64,000 bases of DNA from Mesaphorura yosii (taxonomy: Eukaryota > Arthropoda > Collembola > Poduromorpha > Tullbergiidae). Position 1 is the first letter of the stretch, and each line of letters starts with the position of its first letter. The stretch covers positions 62,001 to 126,000 of the forward strand of contig WIXG01000156.1 in NCBI GenBank assembly GCA_009869945.1, in the 5' to 3' direction. The position numbers and the translations under genes are program-made. The notes beneath the pieces were generated by a model. That model had not been told where the DNA came from. It saw only the letters and a list, made by a program, of their open reading frames with translations, and searched no databases. This document shows positions 23,567 through 36,500 of the stretch, one piece after another.

Positions 23567-26500
23567 TCATTTGGGCAACGGGAATCCATCAGCGTCCTCT
23601 GCCCTTGTTTGCGGGTAAATTCGACGGAGCAAATTTTGGTTTGGATGCAACTGTATGGTAGACTTCCTTCTTGGGCTGGCCAGTTTCAGTTTGTCGCTTC
23701 GTCCATTAGTAATTAATTCATAGTCGTCGTACAATGCCATCAAATCCTCACCAGCATCCTTAAATTCCATTTCCTCCATTCCTGTGGCAGATGGAAAGAA
23801 GTTAATCTCCTCGTTGCAAGTCATATATAAACTAAAGATTAAGTGCTTCAGGGCGCAGTATCAATATCTCCTCAAAGAATTCTTAGTCTTCTGCAAGCGT
23901 ACTTGTAACTACGTCTGACAACTGCACAGCTTACTATTTTTGCTCACTGTGGAGGACAAGCTATATGGTACTTGACACTACTATCTCCCATAAGGTCATT
24001 CACGCTCCAGAATAGCGAATTAGATTCGATAGCCTTCCGGGCTCTTACTTTAATTGGATCGCTGGTTAGTTTCCTGCTGCTTCCTCGAAAAACTCGTGAA
24101 TAGAAATCGCGATGAGCCCGGCTATTGGGGGCATTTGGTCATATATTGCCGTAAGTTGAGCCAAAAGAATATAAGAAAGGATGGAGGTAAAGTTACACTT
24201 GTATTCAGAAACCTCATACGCCTTCCACATGTAATTGAGTTCATATGTTCATGCTTTACTTTCTTCTTCCCATCGTATCAATATCTCCATTAACACATTT
24301 ATATCACATTTGTTTGAAAGAAACGTTCAAGCATCCCATACACACACCAAATTTGGCACATGTACATTATGATTAAAGTTAAGAGGAAAAGATGTATCAT
24401 TTTGTAATTTCTTGACATTTCCATTCGGTACTGGCAATACAAACGCAAATGCTTCCTGCCTTATCATGTGACGATCACCATCATTTATCTTGCAGTCGAG
24501 AAAACATTTTGTTAAGAAAAGAAAGTTGGCTCATTAAAAGTAAACTCAGCGAATTTACTTGTCTCATCAGTCTCATACTCAATCCCCTTAAATTATGGTA
24601 ATACTGCGACAGAATGTCGACGGTTGGCGAATGTTTCTTACCTTCTCCGACGTACTAATGAACAAAACAGGCTTCTTGTACATGACATTAAATTTTCTCA
24701 CAAGTCGTCTCCAAGGCGGTCGGATTGCAGTTGTGTTCATCATCCCAACCACGGCACGCGGAGTCTCAGCTAAATCGCCTCCCGGAATCCAGGCCGGAGG
24801 ACGAGCGCAGTGTCCAACCTGAAAGAATACACCTTTGCATTAGGAACATAAACGCGGAACGCCGGTTGTTGGCAAAGAGCGCGTCTTACATATTTAATAT
24901 TTCTAGAGCGCGTAACGGAGCGCCTGGGACTGAAATTATGCAATAAGACGCCGGTCCTGCTACAATATTCACAAAATCGGTTTGTCCATAATGTACTCGA
25001 GTTTTGCACACTTGCAATGCGAAGGGAGTATTTTTATGTTGCAGTGGTAATATGAAGGGACATTTACAATCATGTAAAAATGAAATGGAGAAAGTTGAGG
25101 TGTATCTTGTTTTTTCCATGGTAGCGATTATGTTCAGGAAAGTTTTTCCGTTGTGCAGGACTGTTTGACAATTTTCCTTGAATTTAAACATGCATTCTGT
25201 GGGTTGTGAACGACGGTAGAACCAAACACGAAAGGGGGACGCTGGTACGTACAGGCACCGTTCAGCTCGACGCGCTGGAGTGTTCATGAGAGAATTAAGG
25301 TTGACTCAGTTGACTGATGAGATGTCACGTTTTTCGCCTGTGGCCCCATTGCCCACAGCCTCGTTGGGACAAAATGAGAATCTCAAGCAAATTCTGCCCA
25401 CTTTCCGACGAAAAAAGGCTATCGATACTAATATATATGAGCCGTCGCCATTTCATCTTCAAAGAGATCACGGAAAAGGAACCGTCACAACAAAAGAAAT
25501 TCTCTCCCAGAGTCTCAATCAATGTGGCCGATGGAAACACGATATTGAACTCAAAATATCGATATCTGTGAAAAATAAATCCGATGGGCTTTTGTGCAAG
25601 GTGACAAAATTGAATTTCTTTGAAATTCTTCATGGGTTTTCATCTTTGTAATCTTTTCACTTTAACCGCCATTGTAAGCGCCAAGTAGGATGAAAAAGAC
25701 TCTGAAAATGAAAAGATGATTGTCCGAATTCCAGGAAGGAGAAATGAAGACAGCATGCAACCTCGTTAATGAATTCGGTGTTCTCAATTAAATAATAAAT
25801 TCATCATTCTTCTTTTCAGTACTGTGGGTACCTGACATTTTCTCCAAATTTTGCCAAATATCTTTGGATTTACAGGATGCAGGCAGAAAGATGGATGAAG
25901 CCAGGATGAGATGAATGGTAACTTGACCGGATCAAAACGTGCAGAAAGAGCCAAAGTGCAATCCTCATTTATCAGTTGAGACACAGTCTGGGCCGGGCGT
26001 TTCACTGGCCGAATGAATAGGAAACTGCTCAACCTTACCTTGTAAGCACTCGGGGCCCAATCAACAAAAGGAAGCCTGCCTCTTCGTGTGCAAGAGCCTG
26101 ACTTAAGTCCAGAAAGAATGAAATTAACGTCGTTTGGCATGACGTCCCCACGAAACAACAACGAAACTGCTACACACGCTACAGCTACACGCTACGGCGA
26201 AACTGTATGTATTTTCCTTGTGTTGTATAGCAAGTTACCATTTGATTTTGCGACTCAAACATCCCTCTGATTGCCTCCCAATCTTTTATGGTACGTCTGT
26301 TGAGTCAAGCTTATTAGTCAACCCTGGCATAAGAGAGCACTTGAATAAGTGCTCGCTGGACACTTCCCCAGCTTTAACTTACGTGTTCAGCAGAAACAAT
26401 CAGGCACATGACATAAGTGGGAAATGGATTCTTGGGAAAGGAACCAAATTCGTCTAAAATTCCCGAATACTAACGCTGGATCTTAAAATGAGTTCACAAC

Positions 26501-27534
26501 TTGAATTGGGAACAATAAGATGAGATCCACGGCTGAATACTGAATGAAAAGCTACCTTCTGCGTAGCGAACAGAAGCTGTCATTCCACTGAAAAGTTGTG
26601 CAATAAGGCGGTTCAGATTGTGATATGTTGGTCGATAATTTGCCAAATGTGTTCCGCAAATTCTGTACAAAGCCTCGTTATCGTAAATGAAAGTAACATC
26701 AGTGTTGTCCATCGTTGAATGTGTGGTCAAAACACTGTTAAAGGGTTCAACAACTGCTGTGCTAATCTGTAACCCAAAGAAATTGTCTGGGTAGTCCCGA
26801 ATACCAAAATAAGTCAAAAACTTTAGTTCGAATTCAACGAAATTGAAATATTGCATACATTCGGAGATGGGAAGACGTCAAGAGAGATTCTGGTCTTGCC
26901 GAAATTCGCGCTGAGCTTTTCCAAAAGATAGCAACAAATCCTGAACCGGTGCCACCACCAATACTACGACAGGAAGAACCCCTAAAAAATGTTTTCAATG
27001 AATCGAACCCGAAGAATAATTTTCACTTCATCGGGTCACAAAATCCATTATCTGTGACGAGTGATTATCATTACCTGAAGAGAGTCACACTTTTCGGACT
27101 GCTTCCGAAGTCTGTCGATAATGACTCCAATGTATTCTCGTCCAGTTGTGTAACATCCCTGGCAACATTGTTCGCTGCATCTTTTTTTCCTGAGATCATC
27201 ATCTCTGGACTGAACAAGTAGCGATAAGCGCTAGTTCGAACTTCATCTGTGTGGCAAATCTTTAGCTCAAGAACACATGAACGAAACTCACCTACAACTG
27301 TAGGTTCCGAGTCGAACAAAATGGCTTTTGGGACATAGTGGCCGTGGATTTGCTCAGAGAAGAACGTGTTAGAGGAATCTTGGTCAGGTCCAACATTCAC
27401 ACAAGCCATTTGTCCACTGGGGTAAATTCCATGTTCAAGGCAAAATAGTTCCAACAGGCATGTCCAAGTTGCACTCCAGCCTGACCAATATGCAGGAGGA
27501 TACACTCCGAGTGAGGCTGGGAAGTTTTCGACAT
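23567..27534 (-). pseudogene. alpha-tubulin pseudogene, introns retained
   Basis: Likely exons, read from high to low coordinates: 27292-27534, 27075-27246, 26859-26981, about 26530-26766, about 26280-26453, 26039 to about 26160, 24642-24818 and 23567-23781. Recognisable alpha-tubulin pieces include [48 protein letters not shown] (the GTP-binding loop), [67 protein letters not shown] and GMEEMEFKDAGEDL. The frame is broken after CW in exon 1, after AR in exon 2, twice in exon 3, near the end of exon 4, in exon 5 and in exon 7. In exon 7 the expected VHW reads VH-stop (TAG at 24655-24657). The C-terminus is a basic 40-residue extension instead of the acidic EEY-type tail. Introns at conserved borders rule out a processed copy. 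A fast-evolving but functional gene with assembly errors is the alternative; the nonsense codon and number of lesions argue against it. Confidence 0.85.
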
Positions 27535-27848
27535 CAATAATTTCTTAACTAGGAGATCACGTACTATTTTTGCAGCCTATGTTTTCCTCTCTCCATGTTT
27601 GTGAACTTACCATGTCACGCTGACAGATGAAGGGTTGATGAAGGGTTTAGAAACGGCGAATTCGAGTCAATGCTAATAATGTAATTACAATGTACTTTAC
27701 TGCAGCTAAAATTTTGAGGACATCAACTGTTTTGTAGTCTACTGAAAATGTGTGCGGTTCAACCTTACCCGTGTCTCTTCGATCTGTACACAAATGAATT
27801 TGTATTATTCAAAAAATACCTCCATGCTACACCAGTCATGATTCAACA

Positions 27849-28007
27849 ATGAAATTGGCCGACCGCAGCAACAAGAGCACGTGGTGCTTTCGCCTCCATG
27901 ACAGTTATTACCGCTACAAAGAACTTCTGGTTTCCTGGATTTACTACATTCATCAACTTCAACAGTTTAAAGTCGTTGCCAGAATGATCCCCGAATTGAA
28001 AATTTGA
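27849..28007 (+). CDS. small ORF, unknown product, tentative
   Basis: A 52-codon frame beginning MKLADRSNKSTWCFRLHDSY and ending in PELKI-stop. It is rich in aromatic residues (W, Y, F) and looks more protein-like than its surroundings, but I recognise no family and see no signal peptide. The start context is AACAATG. It could be one exon of the candidate plus-strand gene downstream or a relic of an old gene. It begins 315 bp from the start codon of the alpha-tubulin pseudogene, in divergent orientation. Confidence 0.25.
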   Translation: MKLADRSNKSTWCFRLHDSYYRYKELLVSWIYYIHQLQQFKVVARMIPELKI

Positions 28008-28053
28008 TTTCAACATTAGAGCATCTTCCAGTTAAATAATGGTATCATCATCA

Positions 28054-28077
28054 CCCCTCCCTTCCCCTCCCTCCCCC
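28054..28077 (-). other. G-quadruplex motif
   Basis: On the minus strand, five G-tracts (5, 3, 4, 3 and 4 bases) are separated by loops of one or two A residues. It sits about 520 bp upstream of the tubulin pseudogene start, on the tubulin coding strand. Short loops and long G-runs are the pattern of very stable quadruplexes. Confidence 0.85.
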
Positions 28078-28199
28078 TGGATGATCCCTTTGCATCCTCT
28101 CTAGAGCATTCTTATTTCCTATCAAATGTCCAGAAAATTCGAACCGGCACTGAGAAGAAGAAGGAGCGTGGTCAAATCCGTTTCTACCCGATATGAGGG

Positions 28200-29031
28200 T
28201 TGCCGCTGACCATCAAGACCTTGGAACCACATATTGAGATCACGGAACTATCAAAAATTGTGTTGCCGAAAAGCATGGACCGAGCATTCGCCGAAACGAA
28301 AGTGACAACGTTCACGTTTGGTCGCGTTAGTGAAATATTCCAAAGTCGAAAAGCAGTAGATATAAAGATCCCACACAAGACGCTCCTAATTTATCACCGT
28401 AAGAACTTCGACACCGGCATTCCTCAATACGTTGTTAACCTCTATAGTCTGAAGTCGAGATGTAAGTATGGTTTTATTGTTTAGCTTGTTATTATTTCAT
28501 TCTTCAAAGCTATTGCCAATCTCCTCAAGTTTCGGCATATAACTTATGACTGAATTTATTAAAGGGATCGTGTATCATGTCAAAATTCTACGGATAAATA
28601 TGGAAGGGGAGGATAGGTTCTCGATTCTTTTGAAGAAAGACCGGTCATCAACTGCTGCTGGATTTATCATAGCGTGTGATCTACGATCTGTGATCATTGA
28701 TATCTTAGGTCAAGCTGGAGGAATGATGAAATTAAGGCCAAAGCTCTTTCTGTTACAGGTATTTCTTTCGGTCATATTTATTGGAATAGTACAGAACTGA
28801 ATAAATTTACAACATAAAACGATACAATTTAGTTAACTGTTAGAATCACACGAGTGTACTTGTTTTAAAAATGCATTAGTTCCTTCCAATCCCGAACACT
28901 GTTGTTACGAGTTTATTGAAACTATTTACCAGGAAATTGGATGAAGCGGCTGGTTTTGAGAATACGGCTGGTGATGACGACATAGAGGCGAGAAGACCAG
29001 ATCCGAAAGGGTGTGTTCTTTTCTGTATCAG
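28200..29031 (+). CDS. candidate spliced gene or gene relic, unknown product
   Basis: Three open segments can be chained. About 28200-28461 ends NFDTGIPQYVVNLYSLKSR with a donor at GT AAGTATGG. About 28557-28758 includes LRINMEGEDRFSILLKKD, TAAGFIIACDLRSVIIDILG and LRPKLFLLQ with a donor GTATTT. The third, about 28933-29015, reads KLDEAAGFENTAGDDDIEA after an acceptor TTTACCAG. The amino acid make-up looks coding, but no family is recognised, no convincing start is seen, and the first acceptor is unclear. It may be a remnant or the 3' part of a gene whose 5' exons I cannot find. Confidence 0.3.
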
Positions 29032-30478
29032 AAGTGAGATATTGGGTGGTCAAATTTAATAGTTTCTGTGGAAAGTTCTTGAAATATCAATATATTAAAC
29101 AATATCTATACTTTCATCAATTGCCACTAGCTGTACGCTATTTTATTCACATTTTTTACAGAATTTAACCCAAAACTAAAGTTTAACCTCGATTACGATA
29201 ATCTGGAACTCATAGTGCAAGAATGCTCGCATGTTTTCAATCATGTTTTCATGCATCTGAAGCACAGTGCACAGACACCCGCCTGACGTGGAAGACTTAA
29301 TTCTAAATGCTAGTTTACTATATACAAGGCTGTGAGCTTTTAACCTGCACGGTATGAGTCCCGGTCTTAAAGTCTTAAAATTTTACGAATTGTATTCTTT
29401 TGTTAAGATACCTAACTAGTTATTGTTAAATTCTTTAAAATAATAGCAAAGAGCCAAGGCTTGCGTACACTATTCCCAAAATAGTAAATATTGTAAATAG
29501 AATGGTCAGGTCAATTACTACGAGAGCTAAGATATCCAGAAAAATTGAGATTCTACATTGTATAACAGAACGAATAAATTAAACTGAACAAAAAAGTATT
29601 GACAGTGTCTAAGTAGCTGGAAAATGAATTGGAGAAGAATCAAACGCGAATGAAGGCGAATAGTCCAAAGTCTGAAATAAAAACGAGAAGGCATCAAACT
29701 AACTAGAAGAGAAAGGAGAGAAATTGAAAATGACAAAAGTCAAAGATGGCTGGAACGATTCCGTTCCGGTGCGCATTTCATTCCAATTGCGAATTAGACC
29801 GGTAAAATACTACATTCAACAACTCAAAACTTTTTCATATTTAATATCACGCTCTGTGGTCTGTCAAAGAGTTTTACTTCTACGACTAATGCTAGCAAGC
29901 CTCATAAATTAATACTAGAGAGGAATATTCCAGTGTGCATTCAAAAATATAAAAACTTTCTTCATAAAATACTCTCTTTGTCTTTTGAGCGCAAGTGAAA
30001 TACGAAAAGTTTCTAAATCTGCGTGAATTAGGACACTTTACTTACGTATACAGTATTGAGGCAGGCATTTCGTTATCAAGAGCATGAATATGATCTCATA
30101 GTCAAACTAATCAGTTCTATAAGTTCTTACGAGTACGACTGTTAAAATATACAACTTCATCATACTCTACACGTACACGCCCAATACAATAGGATTCGAG
30201 ACTGTAGGATAAGGGAAATGAAGAAGATGGATGAATGAAAGTGGTCTGTAGATAATTTAAAACTTTGTGAAGTAGAAGAAGAAGAAGGATGATAGAAACT
30301 AGACTGAAAGTAGAGAAAGTCGCCACCACCGCTCCCAGTTCGAATTCTCAGTCTCTTTTTCTTTACCCGGCTCTGGTCCTAAACAAATCATATCAGCATA
30401 AATGAATTGTAGCAATTTAAGATGTGAAATATAAAGGGGAAAAGGAAAGGCAGGAGAATGAATACGAAACAAGATTAT

Positions 30479-30484
30479 TTTATT
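30479..30484 (-). terminator. polyadenylation signal of the carboxypeptidase gene
   Basis: AATAAA on the minus strand, about 70 bp past the stop codon of the last carboxypeptidase exon. Confidence 0.6.
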
Positions 30485-30551
30485 GGCAACTAAACGCTGG
30501 GCCAACGTTTGGTTGCCGTTTATGTATATAATGTACAAAGAGTACAAATTG

Positions 30552-33500
30552 TTAGCCCAAATATCTACTAAAGTAGCTGAAGGGGTTGTAATAATTACTG
30601 TTACTGTTTCGATTGTTATTCTGGTTGTAAAAACTCACAGCCGCACGATGAAGAGTTACGTTCAATTGGGTCGGTCGTTCTTCGGTCACCAAGAACTCAA
30701 CTTCTTTGGGCTCAAAATTGTCGGCATACACCTGTTCATGCAAATGTTTCGCAATTAACAAGAATTAATAAAAGGGAAGATAATTTGGTCCATGTCAAAT
30801 ACTCACCTCAAGGTAATGCTTTCCTGGAAGCAGAATTCTCCAGAACTCTCCATGTCTCGTAGTGCGGAATCCTACCTCCTTTTCTTTGATTTTCAATGAG
30901 GCACCTTCAATGGGGTTGCCCAAGTCGTCAAAAATAAAGCCACGTACTCCGCGATGTACCTCTCCCAAGAACTTCACGAGAGACTGAATTAACAAAGAAA
31001 GGCAAGAGTTTATTCGTCGTTCCGAGTCCATCCATTCTTTATGACTGTTTTGCTTACAGGACGATTCTCTTCCCAGTACTTTGGCAAGTCTTTTGCAGGT
31101 GGGTATTTGCAACAGGAAATTTCCAGCGTGATTTCCATGCAGCCATGCCACACGTAATTGTAGTCTTGCATTCCACCTGAGGAGAGAGTAAATGTCTCAT
31201 ACACTATTTTGTAAAGGCCACTTGAATCATTTGCCATTCTATTTACGTACCAATTAGTGGATACCACTTCGCCCCGTTTGTGATGCCATTCTTGAATCCG
31301 CTTTGCCCCTTGCAGGGTCTGCCCTCGTACATTCTCTTATTATTTGACGAATAAACAAGTGCCAAGTGTTTAAACACATCCTCATCAGGCGTAAGTGAGG
31401 CAGTCGATGAAAAACTTTGGAATACTGAAAACAAGGAAGAGTAAATAGAAATAGCAAATTAATGACGTTCGGCGCAATCGTGGTAAAACAAATACTAAAT
31501 TAGCCAAATCGAAAGTTGACGCCAAAGTGTCTGACGTAATCGTCAAAATTAGAAAGCAAATAATTGGCAATTTAATTACCCAATTGACAAGTCGGAGATG
31601 AGCGACAATATTCTGAGCCATTACGAAACAGGTGAGAGGAGCAAAGTGGCAGAGAGATAGCAAGCGTGGAGTTTGAAGAAGCATCACCACAAAGACAAAG
31701 AGTTAGACAGGTTAATTAAAAATTAGCCAGGGCAATATCAGTATGAGGTATTTCAAGCAATTTCCAGCCCAAAGTGGCAGTGCTCAAAAATGTGATCTTA
31801 CTTGAGTTTGGAGTGTTATCGAAAGGATAGGAGGCAACAAGAGCACCGCCGTGGAAGTTTCCAGACAGGACAAATTGTATCTTGGAAATCCAGTCCTTGA
31901 TTAGTTCAGTTTCGGCTTGGGATCGTGCGTTGTTTTGTTTAAAGTAGTCTGGGAAATTCCTGTTCAAATCGTATCCCTGAGCATTGTACCTGCAGTGCAA
32001 TAAGATTACATATTTATGGAAGCTGAGTCGTGTGCTTTCACGCGACAGCTTGCAGGGTCCGACGTCTAGTCGTTCCGCTCCGACATGATTCGCAACGAAA
32101 TGTTAAATTAATAATATGCTTACCGGCCTTGTCCACCCTCACAAGTTCCTTCTTTAGAAACTTCAAATCCGTCTGGGTTCATGGAAGGCATGATGTGGAT
32201 TCGTGTGTTTTCTAGGAGCCACCGCACGTAGTCATTATGTGGATACTCGGTCACAAAGTACTGCAGAAATGAGAAAAGATTCAAAAGGTCTGCGATGTGA
32301 ATGTAATAAATCACAATGCTGCCCGGTCTTTCCTTCCGAATGCAAACAACGACGAAAAATAAATGCGACACGCGGCGTACGGGAGCTGACAGGGAAAGGT
32401 ACGCTATTTATATATTTTGGGCGTTTCAAGACAGCGGTGTTTTTGTGACAGAGCGACGACAACGAGATTCCTAGTGAGAGTACTAGCAGCGTGCTTTCTT
32501 CGATCTTCGTACCTAGCGTGCTTTCACAGCGAAAATCCATCCATTACACAACTTGTCACATAATCTCGTTATTTCCATTTTGAACCCGTTTCTGCTCTGG
32601 TGTGGTGTGGACTCACAAAGTCGCAAACGATTTCGATGGCACGCATACGCACCTCTCTCATTGAAAGCTAGAGTTTAAAATAACGAAGTATGCATCAATG
32701 GCATCCAAGGGGAAATTGGGGAGTCAGAGACAGAGGACTTTCCCATGCTCATTTACGTAATCTTGACAATTTGAAATCGACGAATCCATTACGCGTTCGA
32801 AAATTTTCGTTTCCGAAAAAATCTAAAAGCTAGCAAGAAGGCTCGAATACGAATTCTGGCAGCAGCAGTGGTTTTCTATAACACATAAGCTCTACATTTT
32901 AATAGAGCCATTGCCATCTTCTAGTAGGATTCTTTTGCTAACAGGGCGATATAATCTGGTAGCTGGTTGCACATATTCCCTTGCAATTCTCGCTGAGCAT
33001 ATTATAATAAATGCTGACTCTGATTCTTCCTTCCCGGGCAGTAAATGAGCCTGCTGCGAGTCGCTATTATACCCTCTCCTACGAAACTGTCAAAATCCTA
33101 TCAATCTCCTGAGACTCAGTGGCCTTCCGGCTTCAGAAGGGAATTTTTGTAACTGGGAAGAACATCAATCAAACTTTCGTCTTCTTTCTTTCACTATAAT
33201 TTCCTAAAATGATTTTCCTCCTTTCAGCGAAGCTCAGAGAAAGCCGTCTCCATTCCGGTAGATAACTTCATTAAAAAGTGAACAACGGCAGGGCACAGCA
33301 TACTCACTTTTCAGCATCCAGTTCCTGCGCCATGGGAGTACGGGAACAGAATATAGTGAACCCCATCCGTCAAGTTTACGCGCATAATTTATGACTACAT
33401 GTCAATATTGCAAAACTTTCACACTCAGTTTGCTGACAAAGGTTAATGACGCAATTAATTTGGTTCTGGATCGGAAATGTTTCGCACCGGGCCGGAATTC

Positions 33501-36500
33501 AAACGGCGGTTGGTTACTGAACAAACCTGAATGAGGTGCAACATCAGTTCTCTTCCCACGGCTTCGTTTCCGTGCATGTTGGCCACGTACTTCACGTTTG
33601 GAACTCCCAGCACATGTTTGTACGGAGAAGTTGACACTACCATAACCCAAAGATCCCGACCTGCAAAGCACAATACAAATGCAAAGTTACAGTTGTAGAC
33701 TGAGTTTTAGGTCTTCTAATGATAATAATTCTGCATTTATTACCAAGAAAGCAGACTCATAAATTGACATGACTATATCCCTTGTCAGGGGAATTGCATA
33801 TTCATAATCGCGTCGACATAATGATATTAAAAGTGAAAGAACACAAACAAAAGTTAAAATCAGAAAGCAAGTGAGCAAAAATTAAAATTTACATTTATAC
33901 CAAACTTAGTAAGTGAGCTTTCAACTCTGTTACAAACTTAGCATAACAAGTACTAGAGCGAATATGTTCAGGTAAATTGTATAAATTATATAAATTGTTC
34001 CATAATTGAATTGACCGGTAGTGAAAAGTTGCGCGCACGTAACTAGTGTTATTACCACAGTTCATGAAAAGAGTTTTTGGCCGCCTAGTATCATACCTGT
34101 GCATATCGCTCCAATACTTGTAATATTCGCAAAATAAATCGATTCTTGTAATATTTAAAAGCTTCAAAGTTAAGTATAGAGTTCTGTATTCACAGAGGCA
34201 TTTTGGATAAAGCCAATACAAATCCTTACATATTAGTGCTGAGGTGCGATCATAATTAGATTTCCTCAAAATTAATCGTGCCAGACCCTTTCAACAGGCT
34301 ACAAATATTTACCAAATGTACATCCTCAGACCACAACCAAGCATGAAATTATCCATAGTAAAATGCTTGCCCTATTTCTAACAATGTATCTTTGTCAAAG
34401 TAACATGGTATATAGAACGAATACGTAGGAAACAAGCTTTCATTATTTTGTTTATATGGCTCTCCCAATTTAGCTTTGCATCAAATGTAACCCCAAGAAT
34501 TTTCAATTCGTCTTCAGATACAATGAGACTGTCGCCAATTTTGATTGTGATAGATCCCAGTTCTCTTGACAATGAGGGCGGTGCAAATACTATCATTTTA
34601 GTTTTATTGTCGCGTAAATGCATTTTGTGCAGCTGGGACCATTTAACAACTTCCTGTGCGTCGTGATTGATTGTTCTAACAGCACTGTTGTATCGGCCGA
34701 TTTGGAGTAAAATAGCAACGTGAAGTCATCAGGAAAAATGTTTGGGATAGAGTAACATCAGCCGACTTATTAATGAAAAGTATAAACAACTATGGATCAT
34801 TTATTGTACCCGGTGGGACTCCAACCTACGAGTTACCCAGTGTACTTGTCTTGTTAGGAAGGGTGACAAATTACTTTCTTCCACGAAAGAAGTCCGAAAA
34901 CGTGTTCAATTTAATTTCTTGCATTAGTAATTCCCTGTCCACACTGGGAGGCGCACTTGCAAAGTCAAACGATATGAGGACACAGACACCACCTTTATCA
35001 ATACTTTTGTAAATTGAATCAGTTATTGCTAAGATCGCATGTTCTGTGGAATGACTTTTCGGAAACAAAACTCCTGCGATGTAAGAATCTTTTGCTCCAA
35101 TTCGAACCGCGGACTCGTTCGCAGTTGTTCCAAATCGTGTTGTCATGTTCCGAGAATATTATCATTAGTAATTCAGATAAGAGTTCATATGCCTGATCAT
35201 CTCTCTCAGGGATGCCGAATATGACAATATTCCCCTTCCGAACAACCCATTCGTTTGCTCCACAACGTGATCTTTGACGACCGTGAAGATGGATTCATGA
35301 ATTGAATTAGTTTTCTCTTCAAATCTATCCACCTTGTCTTTCAATTGTCCAACGCTGCTCTCGCAACCTTCAACCCTATCGGTAACTTGCTCTTGCGAAG
35401 TCTTGAGATTGCGGATGTCTTCCTTAATCTCAGGAATTGCCTGTTTCTTTCTTCTCGAAGTCATTTCAACTTTGATGGAACTTATAACATCCAAAATCTT
35501 ATCAATTTTTGCAGCTGTCTTTTGCGTGAAGTAATCTTGCCCTTATGATAATGCATTGGTTGATTTCCTCGGTGATCTCGTAATTATCGGGGCCATAGCT
35601 TAAGTTCTCTGTCTGATGCAGTAAACGAAAGCTTGCTAGCAGTTTGACGTTCGGCGAGATTTATGAGGCTATGTTGCTTTCCGCAACACATATACTATTA
35701 GTGAGTGAACTTAGCTTTGGCTATTGCCGAATCCGCCGACGAAAGCCCCGAGGAAGTTTGGCCTGACTCTACTTTGCCCTCCGATTCTGCGACATCAAGT
35801 TTATCAACTCCCGAACCCCGGCTACATCACACCGATTTCACTTACGCACTAGATTCACTGAGAACTGACGAATATATCGGTATACAATTCCAATATATTA
35901 TCACGTTCCGAACCGTTAAAATAATTACAAGTTGCTGAGCAAATCTGTGTGTTTGTATTCTCAGTCGTATGTTACGCACATCTCATTTCCCGAGATTTGG
36001 GAAGCACTGTCTGGGGATCGTTGCGGAATTTTATAAGGCGAGATTTATTCCGCAGCTCGTTTTGTTGTCGCATTTATTTGGCAATATATCAAGCACGCAC
36101 AGGGAGCCCCGCACAATTCCTATCTCATCTTTTGTCATTTATCCTACTTAGAGAACGAATCTCAAAGAGAGAAATTCTCAGTCACAGGCAAGGACGAGCA
36201 TTTCGGTATTTTTCCGTTTTGCGAGACATTTAATATTCACTTCACAATTCACTTGAGTCGCGGTCGTCGGCTGTCCAAGAAACTCACAGAAACGAAAGGC
36301 AACTAGCGAGTGTGGAGGAATTTCTCCAAAATATGATGTATTTTTATTCCGAACAAGAAATGAACAAGACGCCTACGAGGCACTCGAACTCATATACGGC
36401 CAGGAGCAACTCAATTCTACAGTACAGTCTGCAAATCAAAATGGATTCTGGGAATAACGTTTTGCTCACTACGTCTTCGTACGTATTATTGTTATTAATA

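Larger units (their letters stand above)
27535..30478. other. intergenic region between tubulin pseudogene and carboxypeptidase
   Basis: No recognised gene. It contains a 52-codon ORF (27849-28007), a G-quadruplex motif (28054-28077, minus) and a run of plus-strand open segments with splice-like borders (28200-29031). From about 29050 to 30470 it is AT-rich with purine-rich stretches (29610-29740, 30220-30310) and I see no coding signal. Confidence 0.5.

Noticed and set aside
26517-26532. Possible 16-bp intron in tubulin exon 4 that would explain the frame break
   Set aside because: Far below the length any known spliceosomal intron in animals needs. A frameshift is the simpler reading.
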